From NCBI GenBank assembly GCA_001599755.1, contig BCHX01000008.1:1798001-1862000 (forward strand): a DNA stretch of 64,000 bases, written 5' to 3'. A program made the position numbers and the translations under genes. The stretch is from Gliomastix tumulicola. Taxonomy: Eukaryota; Ascomycota; Sordariomycetes; Hypocreales; Bionectriaceae. Shown here in pieces: positions 24,614-36,308 of this stretch (position 1 is its first letter; every line of letters starts with the position of its first letter). The notes under the pieces are model-generated. The model ran no database searches, had not been told where the DNA came from, and was given only the letters and a program-made list of their open reading frames with translations.

Positions 24614-25565
24614 ATGGGCACAAAGAGATCCTTCGACGATGTTGAGTCCGACGTCGAGGGCTCAGACTCCAGCAGCGAGCAGGCATCCAAGAGAACGAAG
24701 CATCAGGACAAGGAGGGCACACTCGGACGGTCCAAGTCGAAGAAGCGTGTGCGGACGATCAGGAAGCAGCTCCAGGAGGATGATGACCTCGCTGCGGATG
24801 TCCGGCTCGAACTCGAGCGGGAGCTTGCCGTCCACGAGACTGCCATTGCGGAGCAGGAATTCTACAGGAAGCGGGCGGCGATGATTGCCAAATACCACAA
24901 GGCTCGGTTTTTTGGTGAGTACAGCACTTCGCAAGAGTTATTGAAGGTAGTTCAACATTCTGACTTGCGCTTGAAATCTAGAACGGAAGAAGGCGATGCG
25001 TCTAGCAAAGCGCTTAAAGAAGAGGTTAGACAAGGCGACCGATGCGAAGGAGATCGAACGACTCCGGCACCAGCTCCACGTCGCCGAGGTCGACGAGGCC
25101 TACGCGCAACACTTCCCGCACAGCGAGCCATATACCAACCTATATACGAAGTCAATGTCTAAATCGGAGCCATCAGAGGAGGAGACGTCGGCAGGCGAGG
25201 CGGTGCTTAGCACTGAGAGACCACCCATATGGACCACCATCGAGAAGGCTATGAAGGAGGGACCGCAGGCCCTTACGAAGATCCGAGAAAGGAGACCAGT
25301 CGAAGAGCAGGCGGCGACAGAGCCGCGGAAGGCACAAAAGGAGGAGAAACTCACGGTACCACCGCAGAGCAGGAAAGGCGCTGCTTCGGTGCCGCCCAAC
25401 CAGTCAGACAAATACCCACCTGTCAGGCCACCCGCCGTTGTCCAGAAGCCGGGGCAGAATGGCAAGGCGCCGGCCTTGAACCGACGGGAGCGAAGGCGGC
25501 TCATGCGCGAGGCGGCCGCCAAGTCAGGGGAGGACAAGAATGAAGGAGAGAGCTTCTTCGAATAG
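24614..25565 (+). CDS. EFG1: rRNA-processing protein Efg1
   Basis: Two exons (24614-24914, 24982-25565), 294 residues. The conserved core runs from about residue 40 to 165: KSKKRVRTIRKQLQ, then ELERELAVHE, FYRKRAAMIAKYHKARFFERKK spanning the splice, and EIERLRHQLHVAEVDEAYAQHFP. This matches the coiled-coil Efg1 family of nucleolar proteins needed for 18S rRNA maturation. The C-terminal third is charged and disordered and ends LNRRERRRLMREAAAKSG. The intron (67 bases) restores the phase needed for FFERKKAMRLAKRL. The start at 24614 gives the typical short Ser/Asp-rich N-terminus. It shares its upstream region with SEA4, which would fit growth-linked expression, but this is inference. Confidence 0.9.
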
Positions 25566-26036
25566 AGACGGGACGAAGTGGACGATCCATCGACGATGAT
25601 TCAGTGACGGTCTCAGTATAAGCCTGGCGCAATCTCAGCATGTAGACGATGACTCAATGAACTGAACGGCAACTGCTTGTCTTCCATGTGCGAAAAGCAA
25701 ACCGGTGTTGCGACTCAGAGTAGTACTTGTGGTTGTGCATTACAGCGTGCTAATTGTCAGAGACAGGATACGCAAGCACAGCTGTCGTTGCTTCTTTGCC
25801 TAACCGCTCCTCAAGCACATAAACCAACACACCCCTCAGTCTCACATGCAACCTTCCACAACCTTGTTATCAAAGACAAGAAATACTTCGCTGCGCCACG
25901 TCGCATTCCTGCAAATCTCATTCGTTCCCCCGCATGCACGTAATAAATCACCACCACCACCACCACCACCGCCACCACCGTCAGCAACACCTATCACCAC
26001 CATCCATCATCTGATAGGCCAGAAATTATCACAGCG
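25566..26036. other. Intergenic between EFG1 and dsRBD-like gene
   Basis: 471 bases, tandem gene arrangement. A CAC/CAC-type microsatellite at about 25951-25979 lies in the probable 5' leader of the downstream gene. Nothing else recognised. Confidence 0.5.
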
Positions 26037-27168
26037 ATGACGACGCCCAGCGCCGGCGGCCAAACGCCCAAAGAGGGACCGGCGGCCGCATACACTGTGC
26101 CCTGGGCGCGCCTACGAGCCTGGATTGATGACAAGGAAAGCTGGGAACTGCAGCACAGGCAGCCCGCGCCGCTGTCAGACCAGGAGCTGGCGGCCATCGC
26201 GCAGCTCGTGCCCTTTGGCGACGACGAGCCCAGCGTCAGCGACAAGGACTACATCAGCTATCTTATGCGTGGGTGTTCTTTTTTTTTTTTTACCTCTCCC
26301 TTTCTGCGCATGTCGTTATTGACGATGATGGTGGCCCAGACTATGTACAGATCCAGAAACTCCAGGCGCCGTCCTGGAGCGAGGACGCGGTGCGCGCCAT
26401 GGTCGACGGGCGTCCGCAGGTCAAATGGCGGTGCTTCTGCTCAGTGACCAGCGTGAGCGGCAGGTTCCCCCGTGAGGGCCATGGCGTAGAAAAGGGAGGA
26501 GAGGCGCCCGCGTTCCAGAACAAGAAGGTGAGTTCGTCCAGGTAGAGGCAGAGGCGCAGCATGACCATAGATCGTCGACTAAGACAGACACGACGCAGAA
26601 AGCAAAGCAGTACGCAGCACAGCAGCTGCTTCGCTTCATAGAAAGCAACGGCCCTCCGTCTTCAAAGAGCAACTCCAACTCCAACGGTGGTGCACCGCTC
26701 AATCCGGGCCTCGAACCATCTTCAACCCCGTCCAGCAAACGCCTGCGCCTCTCGCAAACCTCCAGTCCAGTCCAGGTGCCCCCTCCCCCCTCGCCCTCCT
26801 CCTCTTCCTCCTCCTCCTCCTCCCGCCGCAGGAACGGCTCCAACCCACTCGGCGCCGTCGGCGACCGCGATCCCACCATCTTCGAGTGCGTGCGCCGCCT
26901 CGCCGAGGAGCTCGGCCTCGAGAACCCGACGTACTCGTTGGCGCCCACGGGCGACGGCCTCCCGGAGTTCTTCAGCGGGCGCGCCGTCTTCAGGCCGGGG
27001 AGCAAGGTGCCCGACGACGTGGGCGTCGTGCAGAGCGTGCTCGGGCGGCGGAACGCGCAGGTGCAGGCGGCGCAGGGGGCGCTTGTCTGGCTGCAGGGGG
27101 AGAAGAAGCGGCGGGAGAACGATCTGGCGCTTCTTCGGGGTTTCAAGGGTCTGGGGTCGCGGTCATAG
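26037..27168 (+). CDS. Double-stranded-RNA-binding-like protein, function unknown
   Basis: Three exons (26037-26268, 26340-26527, 26599-27168), 329 residues. Residues 20-77 (VPWARLRAWIDDKESWE, then LSDQELAAIAQLVPF and DYISYLM) make a conserved N-terminal module. After the first intron comes HYVQIQKLQAP, a strand region around VKWRCFCSV, and, across intron 2, FQNKK joined to KAKQYAAQQLLRFIES. The K-A-K-x-Y-A-A-x2-LL pattern is the C-terminal helix of a dsRNA-binding fold, so the protein probably carries a degenerate dsRBD. A Ser/Pro-rich stretch encoded by TCC repeats (about 26780-26825) separates it from a second small folded part (DPTIFECVRRLAEELGLENP, then LPEFFSGRAVF and a C-terminal coiled coil), which itself resembles a second dsRBD-like half. 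RNA binding is inferred. Confidence 0.75.
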
Positions 27169-27351
27169 ATCAGGTGCGAGGAGATGAAAGCTACGATGAG
27201 GATAATGGAGTCTACTATAGACCAGGAGTCTTCTGCGCGGGTTACTTCGGAGACAGCTTCATAGTGTCGATATCTTAAACTCCAGCCCGGCGTCGTGGGA
27301 TCAAGAGAGAACAGGAATAAACGACAACTACTAATGAATGTTCTTGATGCA

Positions 27352-28357
27352 TCACCGTCCACCTCGTCCACCTCGTCCACCTCTCCCTCTCCCGCGTCCG
27401 CCTCCCCTCGGTCCCTTCCCCGGCGGCGGCCTCGCCTTCAGCCCAGCCGGCAGCTCCCCGACCTCCAGCCCGTCCTCAAACAGCACGCCCACATCCTCCC
27501 TCCGCCCCGTCACCTTCTTGAAGAAGCGCGAGCTCAGCACGCCCAGCTCGTCCCCCTCGGTCAGGAGCACCCCGTTCTCGCTCCGCCACCACTTCACCCC
27601 GCCCTCCGCCGCGCTCCTCTCCAGGTCGATCTCGATCAGCAGCTCTGCGTCCCGGCGCATCCCGCTCACCACGGCGTCGCCGTCCTCGGGCGTCCCCGTC
27701 GAGCAGTGCACGTGGTTCCGCCCCATGGGCTTCAGCCCGCCGGACGCGACGATGGCCGGCCAGAAGGCAAAGTACGTCCCGTGCAGGACCGTCGGCGGGA
27801 CGTTGCCGTGCTCGGGTCCCACGGGCTCGAGGAGCGAGGACGACTCAATCTTGATCGAGTGGCCCTGGTTCGCGCGGATGAGGTAGTCCGCCGGCGATGT
27901 GCTGTCCGTGGAGAGCGTGGGATTCGTCGCCGGGTTGGGCTTGAGGGAGTAGCGCTGCTTGTCGTTTGTGGTGACGACGGACTGGACGTCTGCAAAGGTG
28001 ACGTTCATGGAGCGCAGCGGTCCCCAGGCGAGCTGATGACCGGTAAGAAAACTGATCACAACAACCGTAGGGATGGATGACCGAGCCTTAACTTACCACG
28101 CGATCCAAGGGTGCGAAGCCCTCCCCGTCGAGCTGAATGCCAGCATTCATCGCCTGGTGCCGTAACAACCTGGACAACGCTCGTGATACCTGTACATCCC
28201 GACTCTGGCCACCACCGCCGCCTCCTCCTCCCTTCTTCCCGCCGCGTCCGCCGCCGCCCTGGCCTCTGTTTCCCCGTCTACCCTCGTTCGAGGCCTTGTC
28301 TTCTAGGCGAATGACATCATGTAAGCTGGGCGCTGCGTCAATGTCCTCTAAAGCCAT
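27352..28357 (-). CDS. TPT1: tRNA 2'-phosphotransferase (Tpt1/KptA)
   Basis: Two exons on the minus strand (28357-28097, 28032-27352), 313 residues. The enzyme removes the splice-junction 2'-phosphate of ligated tRNAs using NAD+. Family motifs are present in order: VSRALSRLLRHQA, IQLDGEGFAPLDRV (split by the intron), YLIRANQGHSI, then HGTYFAFW, GLKPMGRNHVH and the glycine/valine strand regions. The catalytic arginines and histidine of these motifs are intact. A Gly-rich linker with an RGGKKG core precedes the catalytic domain, and the C-terminus is an RGG tail (GGRGRGRGGRGGRGGR), both unusual additions. The start at 28357 (MALEDIDAAPSLHD) is preferred. The frame stays open to an ATG at 28570, which would add 71 residues that contain a basic, mitochondrial-type stretch. 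Confidence 0.9.
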
Positions 28358-29108
28358 AATTGACGGTATGCGGGGCTGCGACCGAAAATGAAAGTCTTGA
28401 ACTTTTGACTTCGACGTGAAGGACCAACGCTGTCTTGATTGATCAAAGAGATGATTTTTTCGGATAATTGCCCAATCGCCGCGGCGAACGAATTTACGGA
28501 ACATGAAAGAGTGACCAAGGGGTTGAGGATGTAGAAAGTGAGCTGAACCTAGGTAATGTTCTGCACGCAAATTTGTTGATATCTGTTAATCTAGGGTAGG
28601 TTGGTGGAATGGTTACGAGTCCGCCTCTATATATGAGGCAGACTTGTCTTTCGGTGAATGACTCACTCAGGCAAGGAGCTTTACCAAACAGAAGTCACCG
28701 TATTTCATCATATTGTACAAGTGTACTTGTATTAATCGTCTAGCACTGTCCATGGCGTACCCCAACCAGGGCACAAGCGAGACAGCGCTCGCTGATGCGC
28801 CTTTTCTGTCCAACTCGTGACCAACTTCCAAGCACTGAATTTTCTTCGTGACAAAATCATCCTCAAGGGACGTAGCCTTGAATGACGTGAACAACTTCCT
28901 CGGGTAAACTGGAAACGCCCATTCGTCATAATCATTAGAAGTGAACATGTACAGCGGGTAAATGGTAAGTCGTCGAACAGGCGGAAAGCGAGTAAAGCAG
29001 TGAAAGGAAAACGCCGGCCACTCGAAAAAGCACAAGACAAAAGTATAATACAGTAAAGATATCGAGGTATGCTTCATCCCCAGCTCTTCTTCTGCTTCGC
29101 TTCGTCTC
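28358..29108. other. Intergenic with hairpin, upstream of TPT1
   Basis: Promoter side of TPT1 and 3' side of the Ser/Pro-rich gene. It contains a good hairpin at 28618-28644 (see findings). The part up to 28570 stays open in frame with TPT1. Open frames at 28667-29122 have no recognisable similarity. Confidence 0.45.
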
Positions 29109-32100
29109 CTATCTGTAACCACCAGCTGTGGCCGTCGTCGATATGCTCGTCAATGTGCTGTCGCGATTCTGCCGTCTGCCGTTAAGACTGCCGGATCGAT
29201 TGAGCGACAACGTCTGGCCTAGCGAGTAATATCGCTGGGGCCGCTCTTCGCTCTGTCTGCTCGGGGCCGTGTCTGGAGCTTCTCGCTCTACAGACCTCTC
29301 GAGGTATTTGCGTGTGGGTAAACCGCTCGAAGCTGTTGCAGTGGCTGGTGTTGCTAGGCGCGAAACACCAGCACTTGAAGAGACAAACCTTCGTCGAGGC
29401 AGGGCTGACGTAGGCGAAGTGACCGCGTCTTCCACCGTCGCCTGGGGCTGGGGCGCGTACTCGCGAGTCGGTGCTCGGGACGAGGCAGCGACTTCTGTGT
29501 ATTCGCGTGCCGACCCGCGAGTGGCATTCACTTCCGTGTATGCCTTCGGCGTGATGTTGTGTCGAGAATCCTCGTCACTATCTCCAATTGTCCCCCTCCG
29601 TCCTCGGTACATCATCGAGGTCTGACGGCCCTCTTCAGGCTCCTCAGTTCCTCCGCGTCGAGTTCTCAAAAGCAGCGACGATCTTCTGCCGCTGGTCTCC
29701 TCAGGCTCCTCGGTGACGGCCCGCCGGGTTCGAGGGAACATGAGGGAGGACCTGCGGCTGACGTTCGGGTCTTGGGGTGTGGTTGGACCAGATGCGGGAG
29801 CACGCGGACTAGGCAGCGATGTCCCGTTCAGTATCGTGTTCCTCCTTTCCTCGAACTTGGACATGGCGCGGCTGGGGCTCGTAACGGGCTTTGGAAGGGG
29901 TTGCTCCGTCACCACACTTGGTCGTTTCTGAGCCAGTGTGGAGAAACTCTTGTTGACTGTTGGAGTAGAAGGTCCCTCGTTTTGTATAGTCGCCGCAATG
30001 GCAGGGCTGTGATGCTGGCCTCCTGACGGAGTTTGAGTGTGCGAGATTTGAGTCTGTGCAGGGCGAGTGTGCGCGGCATCCTCTCCAAGAGCCACACACA
30101 GTTCGGTCAGGCTTCGGCATACACTCTCTGCTTTGCGTCGAAGCTGACGGTCCGTGACAGGGGCATTGGGACCGACGGTGCTAGCACTACTCGAAATCGG
30201 CCCTGGCTGACCAACTGTGCCCATCATCGACGATAATGCCATTGCGTCGTTGGTGGTGGATTCCAAGGCCCGGAAAACCTCAACGTTCAGGAATGGCTTG
30301 ATTTTCGACAAGGCGTTGAGCAGCGTCGGATACGCTTCTCGTTGGGAAGATGTTGTGCTCGCAGCTTCGACAGCCTGTCCACCCCCGGCGGATCGTTTCG
30401 GAGAAGAAGACATGGTGGTAACCGTGGTGGTAGCTGTTGGAGGGCGTTCATCTGATAGCCGAGAAACAGCAGCGGCAGAGGTCGAGGGGAGCTTGCCAGT
30501 CAGTTCAAGGCGATGGAGTCGGGACTTGAGGTCGTCTAATTCGTCCCAGACGGTGGAGGGTGCAGTAGTCGAGCCCGTAGACTCGGTCCCTTCAGGCCCA
30601 TGAGCAGCATCGGAATGTCGGTGTCCAGTCGTGTCGAATGATCGTACTAGAGGCGAAGAATTATACGCCTTTCCATAGGCTTGGCTCGTGCCCGATGCTC
30701 GATATGTGGAAGTGCGAACTGGCGGAGTCGAATTCTGGTCCGTTATCGACGAGCGCCGGCGCATGTGCGTGTAGGTCTCTTGACCTCCATCCTGACGACT
30801 GCTGACCCGGGCGGTCATTGGCGAGGGGCGCAGTCCAGAACTGCTGGTCTTTGTTCGGTAGAGATCCTCCGCAGGATGAGCTGACATCGCCCTATCTCTA
30901 TCCCAAGTCGACGCTCGCACAGTAGAACTACGGACGATCTCGCTAGCGCGGTCGTCTTCATGCCTGGATCTTGAGCGTTCCTGCTGATCCGACAGCCGCC
31001 GACTGACTGGGGGTGGCGAAGTGGGCTGATATGATGCGACATTCGTCGAGAGGGGACGGCGATGCGATCGGTACGCTCGCGACTGTGAATTGGGAGTTAG
31101 CATGGGTGCGAAGTCTAGCGGCGAACACAGCATCTTTGTGGCTGGTTTTTGAGGCAGGGAATGATGATCGAATGCAGGCCTGTCGCATGCGGCACCCAAG
31201 AGGATCGAGGATAACAGCCAAGGCCCAAAACTGACTCGGCCGACCTCGAGAGACATGGGCCTAATCTGGGAAATAAGGTTGGGGCGGACTGAGCACTTAC
31301 CACCATGCTTTGAGTTTCGTCTGGAACATTCTCATTGGTGTTTCGGCGAGAGCCTTCTTCCCGCGCAATCCTGAGAAAGACATCTCCACCATCGTCCGCG
31401 TCTGAGCCATCGCGTCGGGCTGACGCTGGCGGTGTCATCTGAAGCACGCCTGCAATCTGCCGTCCCTCGAGCGCACGGAGCGTACGATCGTAGCTGGGGT
31501 CTGCTGGCTCGTCGCCCTCATATGTCCGGGAGTTGTTGTTCATGTCGAGGGTGAGGCTTCTGCGCGAGCCTGACGAGCGAAAGCCCCGGATGGGAGGCAC
31601 CCGTACAGGGTTGGGGCTCGGAAGCTGGTCTGACGGTACGTTCCCTGGCGGCTTGTAAGACAAGGGCGGTCGCTGGGCGCGCCTCTCATCTGAGGACAGG
31701 GCCTTGGGAAGAAGCAACTCTCGCTGGCCCTGGGCTGTCTCGTGAGGAGACGCCTCGGGAGATGTCACGTAGCTTGCAGGCCTGTCTGTCGCATGAATGC
31801 GAGTTCTGAGCGAGATAGGAGGGCCGTCGGATTTGCGGTGACTGTGGCCCTGGGAGCTTCTCGATGCGGGAGCGTGGCGCGTGTAAGAGGGCGAGGTCTC
31901 TGATTCGGCAGGCGAGGAGTATTGGTCCCCTGGCGACTTGACCGGCGTTGCGAATGGAAATGTCGAGGACCGCTGGAGCCTTTCCTCGAACGGAACCGGC
32001 CCCGAGTTGGCGAGGCTTTCGTTATCCGTGTTGGCGGTTCGTGGGGGCTGCCCAGCAGAAATTTGGGTCTCGATAGATGGGATTACAATTTGTTCGCGAC

Positions 32101-32641
32101 CAAGATCACGAGAGTGAGACTCTGGTGACGCGCTGGTGTCATGTGGACGGTCGTCGGGCGCGGAGACAGCGGTTGGGGAGAGGACTGATGATCGGCGATC
32201 GCTAAATCGAGTCTGGCGGGTGGTGGTGAGACTGGAGGAGACTGGCGGGTCGCTTGCAGGCTGGTCGTCTTTGATGTGGCGGATGGTGGCCGTGCTGCTG
32301 GAAAAGTCGGTGTTATTATTGTTGATGCTGTTGCTGTAGTCCTGGGCAGCAACAGTGGGGGATGGAGGCGCTTGAATTTTGGCTGCCAGTAAAAGATCGG
32401 GGGCGACCGTGGAAGTGGAAATGGAGGTGGAAGAGCCTGGACCAGCGCCAGTGTTGTTGACAGGCGTGGGCCTGTGCTGTGGCTGGTGCTGGTGCTGGTG
32501 CTGCTGTTGTTGTGCAGATAGTGCAGTGGGTGCGGGAGCGGGTGTGGGTGGTTCAGCGCCGGTACCAACGCCACCTGTAACGGCTGCTGAGGTACCTGTG
32601 CTGTGTCCCGCACTCATGAAACCGACTCCATGCTCGCTCAT
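29109..32641 (-). CDS. Large Ser/Pro-rich protein, function unknown
   Basis: Two exons on the minus strand (32641-31301, 31082-29109), 1104 residues. The N-terminal 300 residues are Pro/Gln/Ser/Thr-rich; about residues 375-440 hold SGSRRSLTLDMNNNSRTYEGDEPADPSYDRTLRALEGRQ, shown here only as two conserved-looking blocks around RRSLTLDMNNNS and DRTLRALEGRQ. Exon 2 has a short coiled coil (VWDELDDLKSRLHRLELTG) and a helical block (YPTLLNALSKIKPFLN, then a second helix ending SLTELCVALGED). The remainder is Ser/Arg-rich with RRSSLLLRTRRGG-like internal repeats. I do not recognise a domain; the layout suggests a cytoskeletal or cell-cortex scaffold. The 218-base intron is the likeliest join: the alternative acceptor at 31266-31268 would leave only 35 bases. 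The start at 32641 is preferred over 32983, whose extra residues resemble a chance hydrophobic segment. Confidence 0.7.
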
Positions 32642-33835
32642 CTTTCTCTTGCTGTGTCTCGCCCTCAACACCACATCATCCCAGCAGCAGTTCTCTCCTC
32701 GCGACTGTCCCTGTCCTTGCCGAGTGTCTGTGCCCTGCGACGTGAATGGTTTGGCTGTTGTCTCTGCGAACTCGGGAGTGACGTTCGTGGGATGGGGGAG
32801 CTGAGCGAGGACCGCTGAAGCTGTGACGGTAACCGTTGTCGTAGATGTCGTCGTGACTATTATAGGCGGTCGGGAGCCGGAGTCGTACGAAGCAGACGTG
32901 TTGGATTTGCTTTTCTCGGGACGCGCGAGGCAAGCAACATAAACAGGCAGAACAATGAAGCCCAGACTCAATGGCAAAAGCACTGGTTATTAGGGCTGGC
33001 AAAGAAGCGGGAAGGGTGTAGCCACCACTGCCACGTCAGTCCAGAAATGGGGACAAAGGAGACACAGCGCGAAGCAGGATGCAAGGGGAATTGTGCATGA
33101 GGAAGTAGAAGAATTAAAAAAAAAAAAGTATTGGCAGAGACGGCGGGCAGAGAAACAAAGGAAGGGTCGGATAACTGGGAGGGAAAAGATCAGGTCAGTT
33201 ATTCAGGGTCATAGATGAGGCATCGACGGGCAGGCCATTCCTGCCGACATTGTCTGATGGCGTTTTTAGAGATCCGAGGCTACTCACTAGTGGTATTAGC
33301 ACCTGGAATAATTGGTCCGCCAGGCAAGCGAAAGAACAAGAGAAAGAGAATGGATGAAGGACCTGCACTGTCAATGTGTTTCAACTGCAGACCCAGCAGG
33401 CGATGCAAAAGAAAGCAAAGGAGAAAGAGGCTCAGAGGAGCTCGAATCATCCAGGGGCAACAGAACAGAAAAGCAAAAGGGAGGACCGCCTACGAGAACA
33501 TTCATCCATATGGGATTGTTTCTGGCTATAGTAGTGCCAGTACGTACTGGTCCGTCGGCAGTAGAATGGAAGGGGCTGGCTGGAGAGGGGCTCGGGCTTC
33601 ATGAGGTGACTTGCAGCTCTTCTATCGGGGGGTGGATGACACAAAAAGCACGAAGACCGGTCGACGATATACGGAAAGATGCTTAGCTGAACACTATCCG
33701 CTTGGGCCATATTTAATGTCACCCGCCTGCGCCGTTCAGGGGGCCAACTCCATCTCGATAGTCCCTGGCGTCGAGGAGGAGCTTCAACAAGACATCGGCT
33801 TCACTAGCAACGGTTCGTATCACAGTGACCCGTCG

Positions 33836-33849
33836 TAGTGCTAGCACTA
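33836..33849. repeat. 14-bp perfect palindrome with flanking AGCACT repeats
   Basis: tagtgctagcacta is a perfect inverted repeat, followed directly by another agcact and a further gctaga...tctagc inverted pair up to about 33868. It could be a protein-binding site or a small hairpin; nothing more can be said. Confidence 0.7.
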
Positions 33850-36308
33850 GCACTGCTAGACTCTAGCACGAGGACCGAGCAGGCCTCAACCGTTGATGTT
33901 GGGAACCGTGCGGCGGGCGATTCTCCCTATCAAATGTCGCGGGTGTTTTATCTAGCAGAGGTCATCCTGGGAAGCCCCCAGCTCGATATGCAAGTGCTCC
34001 AAAAGAGACAGCGACTTCTGTGTGACTGCCCGGTGATAGAGCATGGGACTAGGATGGAATGGAGAATAGCCCGAACAGGGGACCAGGGAGGAGACGGGGC
34101 ATCGGAGGCACGCAAGTCATCCATGGCTGCTTTGGCCAACTGCCATTTGTCGACCGGACTGGAGGTGAGAACTCATCACTTCCCGTCACTGCATTGCATA
34201 TATTGCAGGTTCGGCACACTGCAGCACATCGCGCCGGCGCCTGCAACTAGCCCACACCAGTCTCACTATATCATATCGGAGGACATACACGCACGCTTCA
34301 TCTACATAAACTGTACCTCCTGTCGAAGCTCCTGTACAGGCATCCGGGGTTGCGCTTTGGCCCTCTGCTGTTGGCCCCCATCATCCATCGTGGAGCTGGG
34401 CATGGGCCACAGCTTTCAAGTCCCTTCCCTTCACGATGTGGATAAAAGAAGTGCTCCATCAGACCATCTGAGAGGAGACTTGAAGAGTTCCTCTGGCTGT
34501 ATCCAGGGCTTTATCCGGACCGTTGCACCGATTCCTGGACAGCCGGACAGCGAGCGTCAGGCCTCAGCGCAGAAGTAATTGCATATATAGCGGGTGCTTT
34601 GTGCGACCGAGTTCTGGTCAGCGGGACGATCCTCGAGCCTACCTATTAGCAAGGTCCCGGATACTTTGCGCTTCGAGCGAACGGGCAACCGCTTGCACCT
34701 TATCTCATATCGTGGACTCTCACTCAACACGCCAGACCTCGCTGACTTCATCCACAAGTCGCTGCCGTGCAGTTTGATTGCAGGGACGATGCCTGGGGCC
34801 ACCTCTCGCTCCAGTCTCCTTTCGGGTGGAGCGGCCATACCGACGAGCACTGACTAAAATGCTAGCATCAGCAGGTCGTCGTCTTAGCTGGCCAAGGATT
34901 CTAGCCTCAGGGTTTAGAAGGAGGAAAGGGGCTAGTTCTGTGCGCTGTGACATGGGCCAGATGTGATGAAACAGACGCTTGTCTGCTGGGACCCTTCTGA
35001 GCATCTGCTGCCAGCTTTTACCGCGGACCGGGTGACGTGCTGTGGGCAGCCTCTCGACACAGGCTGTCTCGTCGCTAAACATTAGTCGAGCGAGTTTGAG
35101 GAGACGCGACAGCGTCCCGATGATCGCAGGAGACCGCGGGGAGCAGATCAGGAGGAATACACAGACAGCCGGGCATCAGATCTTGTTACATACCAGACAG
35201 ACGTTCATCCCGAGGCGGCTCTCCGCGAACTGCAACTGAACGTGAGGGATTTGCCATGTTGTCATTGTGGCATTTCGCCCCCAGCCACCACCGCCATAAT
35301 ACGTGCATGCCACTCACTCAATCGTGCATCCGAAGAGCGCACTTGTGCACCCATCTTAGCCTTGGGGGAAGAGAATCGCAGGAGCCCGTACCTGGAAAAT
35401 TTGTAATTGCAGCCCGCCGACGTATAATTACCCGATATGGCCCGTTTAGTTAAGGACAAGCCCAGCGACCGAAGGAGTTGAGGCTGTCAATCCTCATTAC
35501 CCGGAGTGCACTGGATGCGGACTGAGGTTGAAGTGAGGATTGCGTCGCGGGCAGACCGCGTCAAGTCGCTGAGACCGACGAGTCGGCGTGGGCGTGTTCC
35601 AGAGATGAGATCCAGATCCATCGATCACTGGTGAATCAAAATGGCGAGAGGCCATGCAGCTCAGCCAACGTTGGCGCTGTGCCTCGTTTTTTTCTCGGCT
35701 GAAGCCACGCAGTGGCTTGCTTATACAGGACCCAAAGTGCCATTGCAGTGGGGCCTTCAACTGACCAATGGCAGTGCGCGCTTCCTCGGTACTCGTGCCT
35801 TGGTCTCGCCAGTCATTGTCGACGGATGTTGTGCAGAAACGGGCAGGAGAAGGGTCGATTGATAAGTACGAGAACGAGGATCGCTGTGGCAATGGGTTGC
35901 TCTCGTGACCTGTTTGGGTTGCCATTGACGCGAAGTATTTCTGCGAGGTAACGGTAGAAGCAGGTCGGTGCAGCGCCGGGCTTCTTGGTTGGCCACTGGG
36001 GCGAGTAATTCGCACGGTGCAACGAACCCAAATATAACCTTGAGGGTCCCGATGGCGCGAGACGCTACGTTGATTGGCTGTGGCTTAGCGCCAGGCGTGC
36101 TGCAGGTGTCTAAATTTAGCCATTGCGGTGGCATCCACCAACTTCGGCGGGGGAGAGCCTGGAAAGACCCCAGCTCGCTGCCGCCGTTTTTGTTCCAATG
36201 TCTGGCTGCAGCTGGCTGTGGTGGAAGCGCTGGCGGTTACCTCGACATGGTCATCCCTGGTCATGGTCTGGCCCGGGCGTGTTGCGAGTTGCCCTCAGCT
36301 CGTCTTTC

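Noticed and set aside
26421..27380. 319-codon minus-strand frame opposite the dsRBD-like gene
   Set aside because: Includes translated serine-codon repeats as poly-Glu and spans the introns of the better supported plus gene.
28602..28680. Candidate tRNA gene (A-box match plus a stem with a seven-base loop)
   Set aside because: Position 33 of the loop is not T, the D-stem does not pair, and there is no B-box or acceptor stem.
31266..31300. 35-base intron in the Ser/Pro-rich gene
   Set aside because: Too short for a fungal spliceosomal intron, and the residues it would add look non-coding.
32641..32983. N-terminal signal-peptide extension of the Ser/Pro-rich protein
   Set aside because: The hydrophobic start at 32983 would make it secreted, which does not suit the rest of the protein; the ATG at 32641 is a better start. 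Not fully excluded.
33838..34578. 246-codon frame in the long spacer as a gene
   Set aside because: No recognisable motif, begins inside a palindromic repeat, and residue composition is unlike neighbouring proteins.
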